This document shows, piece by piece, positions 34,583-40,000 of a DNA stretch of 40,000 nucleotides. Under the pieces are notes generated by a model, which saw only the letters and a program-made list of their open reading frames with translations, had not been told where the DNA came from and did not search any database. The stretch covers positions 1 to 40,000 of the forward strand of contig JABVXV010000447.1 in the NCBI GenBank assembly GCA_013365325.1, written 5' to 3'. This DNA comes from Dipetalonema caudispina. Lineage: Eukaryota > Nematoda > Chromadorea > Rhabditida > Onchocercidae. The stretch's first letter is position 1. The number at the start of each line of letters is the position of its first letter. Position numbers and translations under genes: made by a program.

Positions 34583-36180
34583 GACACCTTATTTGTATTG
34601 AATCGTTTTGTTGTGAAACTTTCATGATGGCCATATGTTTAAGAGTCAGCTTTTTGCTACTGTTTTAAAAGATTATACTGTCAAGGTATCTCACTCTTCG
34701 ATACGTTATCGTAGAAGTCTTGAAACTTTAGCGCGATGATTCGAAACTCATATATAATAGATAATAGAAGTAAATGAAAGAAATTAGGGAATAGCGTTTC
34801 TTTTAGTTGTATGTACATTGACATGAGTTTATGCAAACTATGAATCGTTTTTGAACAGTCTTAGAATCTCTTAGAATCGCAAATAAATTGTCCCTATAAC
34901 TGCATATTGTATACCATTTCCCTTATTTTGTGCCTTCTATAAGCTCGTCATTCAGTTCTTTCTTGAATTGATTGTATTTGAGCAAACTTATCATCTGTTT
35001 TCCAGCAGTTTTGATTTGGATGTCCGATATCCTAAATTATCTCTACTTTTCATCTCACTCACATCGTTCAGAACTTATAATTGGTGATTCAAATTCCGTT
35101 CTCCTGGCATTGGATTGAATTTATATTCAACTTGATAATAATCCAAATTGATGGACAAATTTAATTTTTTGGAATTCCTAAGATCTCATATTATTACCTA
35201 CCTCCTGTTGTTAATGTACTACAGCTCTATCAAGTGGTTTAGGAATGGTTTCGGTTCATGGCCATTTTGTTAATTTTTTCGAAATTCATAAAAATTTGGT
35301 CAGATATGGATGAAATCTCTTGATTTTTCACTCCTGTTCATTTAACAGTCATATCCGAAAGTTTTGCTACTGGAATAAATATGTTATCCTGGCCTTGGCC
35401 TTATTTTCTGATCTTCTTTCCATTCTTGGATTGTTCTTTTTTCGATGGATTGATTAATTCTGCGATTCCGATTTCTAGGTAAGGCGATTGCAATCTATTG
35501 CAAATAATTGATATCATCGATGAAATATCTCTCTAAGTCGCAGTTAATGCTTCAATTGTGGCGCTCTAGATGGTTGCTTTGTACGCATTATTTCGACATG
35601 TATTTAACTAAATTAGCAAATTTCTTATCCACTTTATCCGTATCCCAGGTGCTTTCATGTTCGCAAACGTATATAGAAAACTTTGGCATTTGATTTTCAA
35701 TTCCTGGATCATTTCAAGCAAATGCTGTAGATTGTATTTTAATATTTAAAGTTAGTTTAATATGAGTTACAGTTATCAGGTTTTCGCGTCCAAACGCTGT
35801 ATCTCTGTGTTAATCTACTGCTTGTATGCTTTTTTTTTTTTTTTTTTATTTTTTTCCTTTTTGTTTCAATTAGATTGTATATGATCATCTATGTTGGGAA
35901 CCGGTGCACCTTTAGAATAAGAATGTATTATATATGCGTGCCTTATTTGTTTATTAGTGCTACAAAATATTATTAGCATAACAATTACTAATGATTACGG
36001 TTTGATAAGTTAGTTGTGTTTTCCTAAGGAATATTTCGATCATTCAAATTTTATCATCAGATCTAATAAGCCGTAAGAGTGAGTTATTTGTTTAGTTGAT
36101 AAAAAGATGATAAAAATGACAATTGAGAAAATTTTTTATTTGTTATGATTAGTTTGCTTAATTCTATTAAATACATTCAA
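34583..36180. other. TAO kinase 3' flank without a supported gene
   Basis: Mixed sequence, less homopolymeric than what follows. Short frames exist on both strands, but none has splice-flanked blocks or a recognisable domain. It probably holds the 3' UTR and intergenic sequence. Confidence 0.5.
34882..34887 (+). terminator. Candidate TAO kinase poly(A) signal
   Basis: AATAAA about 300 nt after the TAG stop at 34580-34582. Other AATAAA copies further on (for example near 35375) could be used instead. Confidence 0.35.
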
Positions 36181-36195
36181 GTAAATTATATTATC

Positions 36196-36497
36196 TTTTT
36201 TTTTTTTTTTTTTTTTCTTTTTTTTTTATTTTTTTTTTTTTTTTTTATTTTTGTTTTTTTTTAAATTTTATTTTTTTTTTTTAAATTTTTTTTTTTTTTT
36301 TTTTTTTTTGTTATGTGTTTACACCTGTACAGTATCCATTTCATCTTTTCCAAAGGAGCAATATTTGGTGTCAAAATTTTACAATTATAATATTGTATAC
36401 ACTTCAGTTTTTTTTTTTTCTCTCACCTCTTTTCATACTACTATTTTTTTCACTGAAATATTAACATTTTTTGAAATCTATAAGATTTCAAATTTTT

Positions 36498-36540
<43 letters not shown>
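36196..36540. repeat. Cluster of long poly-T tracts
   Basis: Poly-T runs at about 36196-36310 and 36499-36540, broken by single A, C or G bases. The Phe-rich frame through them is low complexity and is not a gene. Exact lengths may be unreliable in the assembly. Confidence 0.9.
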
Positions 36541-38250
36541 CTTTAGCAAATCTGGTTTGTACATGCTCACCGTCATTCCAACGCATTAATAAAATTTTAC
36601 ATATTAGCCTTTTTCATCTGTGCTTACATTAATATAAAAAAAAAAAAAAAAAAAAGAAATTTTATGTATATAACATAATCGAAAATCTATCCAATAATAT
36701 AAGAAATTAAGTAATTTTAATTATACGTGTTAATATATCATTGATATATTTCTACGCTATAATCAATTATCATGATATTATGATATATTTAATCAATTAT
36801 AGCATAGAATTATTTGGAAATATCATTGAAAAAAAATTCATGTAGTTTTTGATTTATCAATATGTTACTGATAGATGACACATACTAAGAATAATTTAAT
36901 CAAAAAAAAAAAAATCCCTATAATATAACAATTAATTTTAATTTTTCTTTTTTTCTCTTAATTCTTTCCTTACAAATTTTTATTAATTTACATTTCCATA
37001 TATAATTAACGGTTGTAAATTGAGAAGTAATAGAAAAGAGGGGAAAAGAGAAATGGAAGAGATTGTTGTAATTGCTGAAATAATAATCTTTAATGATGAC
37101 TAAATCTAATTTGATCGGCAAATATTCTGCATACGATTTTATTGCTTTCTATCAACTACAAAATACATTTAATTATTACAACTTTACAAAATTTTTAGTA
37201 ACCATATGATCGTATCAATATTTTATGCCTTAAACAAGTGAATAATTTTAAAGAGACAAATTATATTTAGCCTAGAAAGATTAAAATGGCAAATGTTAAA
37301 ATTACTACTTCAATAGTACTTTTATTGATTTATAATAAATTTATTCATACCAACATTTTAATCGAAATGTCCTTGGCTAATGGTATATGGTAGTTTGTAT
37401 ATTAATAATGGAAGAGAAATATTTGAAGGAATAAAAATTAAAATGTATGATAATTTAGGTTAAAGCTATGGAAAATGATAAAAACGGGGGAAAAAAACAA
37501 TTTACTTTTATCGAAATTGAAAAAAAAAGAAAAAAAAAAAAAAGATGATGCAATTTATGAAGATAGTACAATGATATATATGCAAAGATTAAAAACTTAG
37601 TGAAGAAAAAGTTAATCCAAAAAATTTCGTATTAAATCTTGAATTAAAGAAAAAAAAAAACTTAAAAATTAAATTTTGCATTAATATTTTTAAAATTCAA
37701 TTTCGAATAATAATTTCATTATTCTATTCATGGCGAAATAATTGATCTGATTTATTCTTTTATTTCCAAAATGAAAAAGAAAAACAATACAATTTTGCGA
37801 AAATTACGAATTCATTTGAAAAACTTAAATGAAAAAGAGTAATTTATTGAATTTGAATATTTCAAAAATGATTAAAATAGCTTTAAATTATTTCAATCAA
37901 ATCATTTATTGTATATTTTTAATAAAAACAAAAATAACTTTAACATAATATACATGTTTTGTTGTGCGCATTTGTCATTTTCTGAATATTATAACATTTC
38001 TTGCCTAATCTAATCATATCATTTGTACACGTTTATTTAATTATTTTAAATTGCTAAAAGTTTATCACTTAACAACAAATCTTTCTACAATGATATTGAA
38101 ATTAATTCAGATCTAATTAATGCTGCTAAGTTGTATTTCATTGGAAACTTACAATTATTTGAACTGCAATAAATTTCCAATAATTTGCATTTTATAACAA
38201 ATTTGTAAATGATTTTTATTTCACTAAAATTTAACTCATATAAGTAATTT
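36541..38250. other. AT-rich intergenic sequence, no gene seen
   Basis: Very AT-rich with scattered poly-A runs and an imperfect inverted repeat near 36750-36805 (TTCTACGCTATAAT against ATTATAGCATAGAA). No coding pattern on either strand. Confidence 0.6.
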
Positions 38251-38379
38251 ACTAGTATGATCAAGTAATCTATTCAAATTATACTAGTATAATCAAGTAA
38301 TCTATTCAAATTATACTAGTATAATCAAGTAATCTATTCAAATTATACTAGTATGATCAAGTGATCTATTTAAATTTAT
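38251..38379. repeat. 32-bp tandem repeat, four copies
   Basis: Copies begin at 38251, 38283, 38315 and 38347. The unit starts ACTAGTATRATCAAGTAATC and ends TATTCAAATTAT. The first three are almost identical and the fourth has diverged. There are no spacers, so it is an ordinary minisatellite. Confidence 0.92.
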
Positions 38380-40000
38380 ACATATTTTATTTAACTTAAT
38401 CATTATCCTTCAATAACTAACTGTGCATTAAATAAAAATTTGTTAAAGATTTAAAAGAAAAAAAGACAAAAAAAAGAGGAAAAGAGAGGGGAAAATAAAA
38501 AAAAAAAAAAAGAAATGAAGGAAAAGATAGTTGTAGTAGCATTTATTGTTGTGCCTATCGTATCTTTTTTAATTGGAGGTAATTGTATTGGTTGATGATT
38601 GAGAGAAAGAGAAAAAAAAAAATCGAAGAAAAGAAAAAGAGACAAAAAAAAAAGGATACATAAAATTTTGTTTTGTTTCTATTGCCTAAGAGAAAAGGTT
38701 TTTTTTTTTTTTTTCTTTTTTTAATGATGAAATGATAGTAGTTTTCTTTTTCACTAAGAAAGAACTAATTTAGGAAGACAGAGAGAGAGAGAGAGAGAGG
38801 GAAGGAAAGAAAGGAGAGAAGAAAGAGAGGGAGGGAGAGAGAGAGAGAGATAGGTACCGATGATGATGATGATGATGATAATTTTAGTAGTTTCAATGAG
38901 AAAATCATAAAATTGCAACCAATCAATGAACAATAAAATGAGGATATCAATTGAGATGAGCATTTCTACGAAAATGAATCATTGATCAATCAGTAGCTGT
39001 TGTTTAACAAAATTGATTTCATGTAAATTGAAATAAATTTAAATTGTAATTTGTTAATTGAACTGTTTTTAACTTTATTCATTCACTATTTTTCTTCCAT
39101 ACATCTAACTCTATCCTCTCTCTCTCTCTCCCTTTCTTTCTCTTTCTTGCTCCCTTTTCACTGATTCGATCAAATGGAAAGAGTCATTTATGATGGGGCT
39201 GGTTATCCCGATGTTAATTTAAAAACGATGAAATAAACGGTGAAATTTTTGTAGAAAATGTTTATTCGACGAAACATTAAATTTACCATTTGACCCTCTC
39301 TCTACCTTCCTCTTTCCTTCCCATTTTTCCCCTTTCTTTTTATATCAGACATATATTTTATTTCCATACTATTTTATCATATTCTATTATATTCTCTCTT
39401 AATTCTATCTTATTCTATTCCAGAAAATTTATGTTAAAATTTATCATTTACCTTTTCCTATGTAATTATACATATTTTAGTTTTTTTCTCCTATTCTATT
39501 TTAATTCTTTTCTATACTATTTCATTCTATTAATGATTTTTTTTTCCATTAATTTTATAATTAATTCTAAAAATTTGCATTAAATTTACCATTTACCTCT
39601 TTCATCTTCTTTAACTTTTTTTTTTTGTATCTAATTCTTCTAAGTCTATCTTATCATATCTTATCAATGATTCTTTCATTTAATTTCAAAAATTTCTTTC
39701 AACATTATCCCATCGTTTTAGTAATATTTGCTTAATTTCCTTCAAAAAAAAAAAAAAATCCACCTAAACAAAATAATGCAATGTTTGCGATATGAAGAAA
39801 CTTTGAAAAATTTACAAAAATAAAAAAAAAAAAAAAAGTAAAAGAAAATGAAATAAATAATCAATTGTTTGATCAAATAATTTTCTCATTTATTCCATTG
39901 TTTATTATCAAAATGCTAAACTGTCACTTTTTTTTTTTCTTTTTTTTTCAAACATTTTTCTCTTTCTTTATGATATAATTTTGCAAGTAGCAAAATTTGT
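38380..40000. other. Low-complexity intergenic tail, no gene seen
   Basis: Contains purine-rich GA tracts (about 38782-38850), a (GAT)n run at about 38859-38879, a CT-rich tract (about 39113-39150) and poly-A/T runs. The frames here are Ser/Phe/Leu-rich low-complexity translations without support. Confidence 0.65.

Noticed and set aside
35508..35693. Possible small gene downstream of the TAO kinase
   Set aside because: No recognisable domain, no splice pattern, and codon content like the surrounding non-coding sequence.
36251..36589. Phe-rich 112-codon open frame
   Set aside because: Produced by poly-T tracts.
36750..36805. Imperfect inverted repeat as a structured RNA
   Set aside because: Only about 13-14 paired positions in very AT-rich sequence, which can arise by chance.

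Overview
The window is eukaryotic. It is AT-rich with many introns, poly-A/T tracts and microsatellites, and most splice acceptors read TTTTCAG or TTTTAG. Every gene recognised here has a metazoan orthologue. Acceptor style, intron sizes and the TTTCAG-type sites just upstream of start codons suggest a nematode, probably a clade III (filarial-like) worm; the species is an inference. Exon boundaries below were read by eye from splice signals, phase and protein-family similarity.

Layout: (1) 1-4419, + strand: the 3' part of a protein tyrosine phosphatase gene with intact catalytic motifs, a lysine-rich tail and two possible 3' ends. (2) 5182-7570, - strand: a complete five-exon Gemin2 (SMN complex, snRNP assembly) gene. 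(3) 8822-22862, - strand: a 40-exon gene for a KMT2C/D-type (C. elegans SET-16-like) histone H3K4 methyltransferase of about 2,299 aa. Its order is PHD fingers, HMG box, coiled coil, extended PHD, FYRN/FYRC, Win motif, SET and post-SET. (4) 23701-26527, - strand: a complete ten-exon 26S proteasome ATPase RPT6/PSMC5 gene (409 aa). (5) 27281-34582, + strand: a complete 17-exon TAO-family kinase (C. elegans KIN-18-like, 952 aa), divergent from RPT6. (6) 34583-40000: no convincing gene, only 3' flank, homopolymer tracts and tandem repeats.

The three minus-strand genes are head to tail (RPT6, then KMT2, then Gemin2) with gaps of about 0.84 and 1.25 kb. This is loosely compatible with a nematode operon but does not prove one. 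RPT6 and the TAO kinase share a 0.75 kb divergent intergenic region holding a long (GT)n tract.

I see no phage-like, CRISPR, transposase or obviously new multi-gene system. The least expected structures are an 89-nt near-perfect intronic hairpin in the TAO kinase gene, an apparent GC-AG intron and alternative 3' ends in the phosphatase gene, alternative in-frame acceptors and an upstream ORF overlapping the start codon in the KMT2 gene, and several unique-looking tandem repeats.
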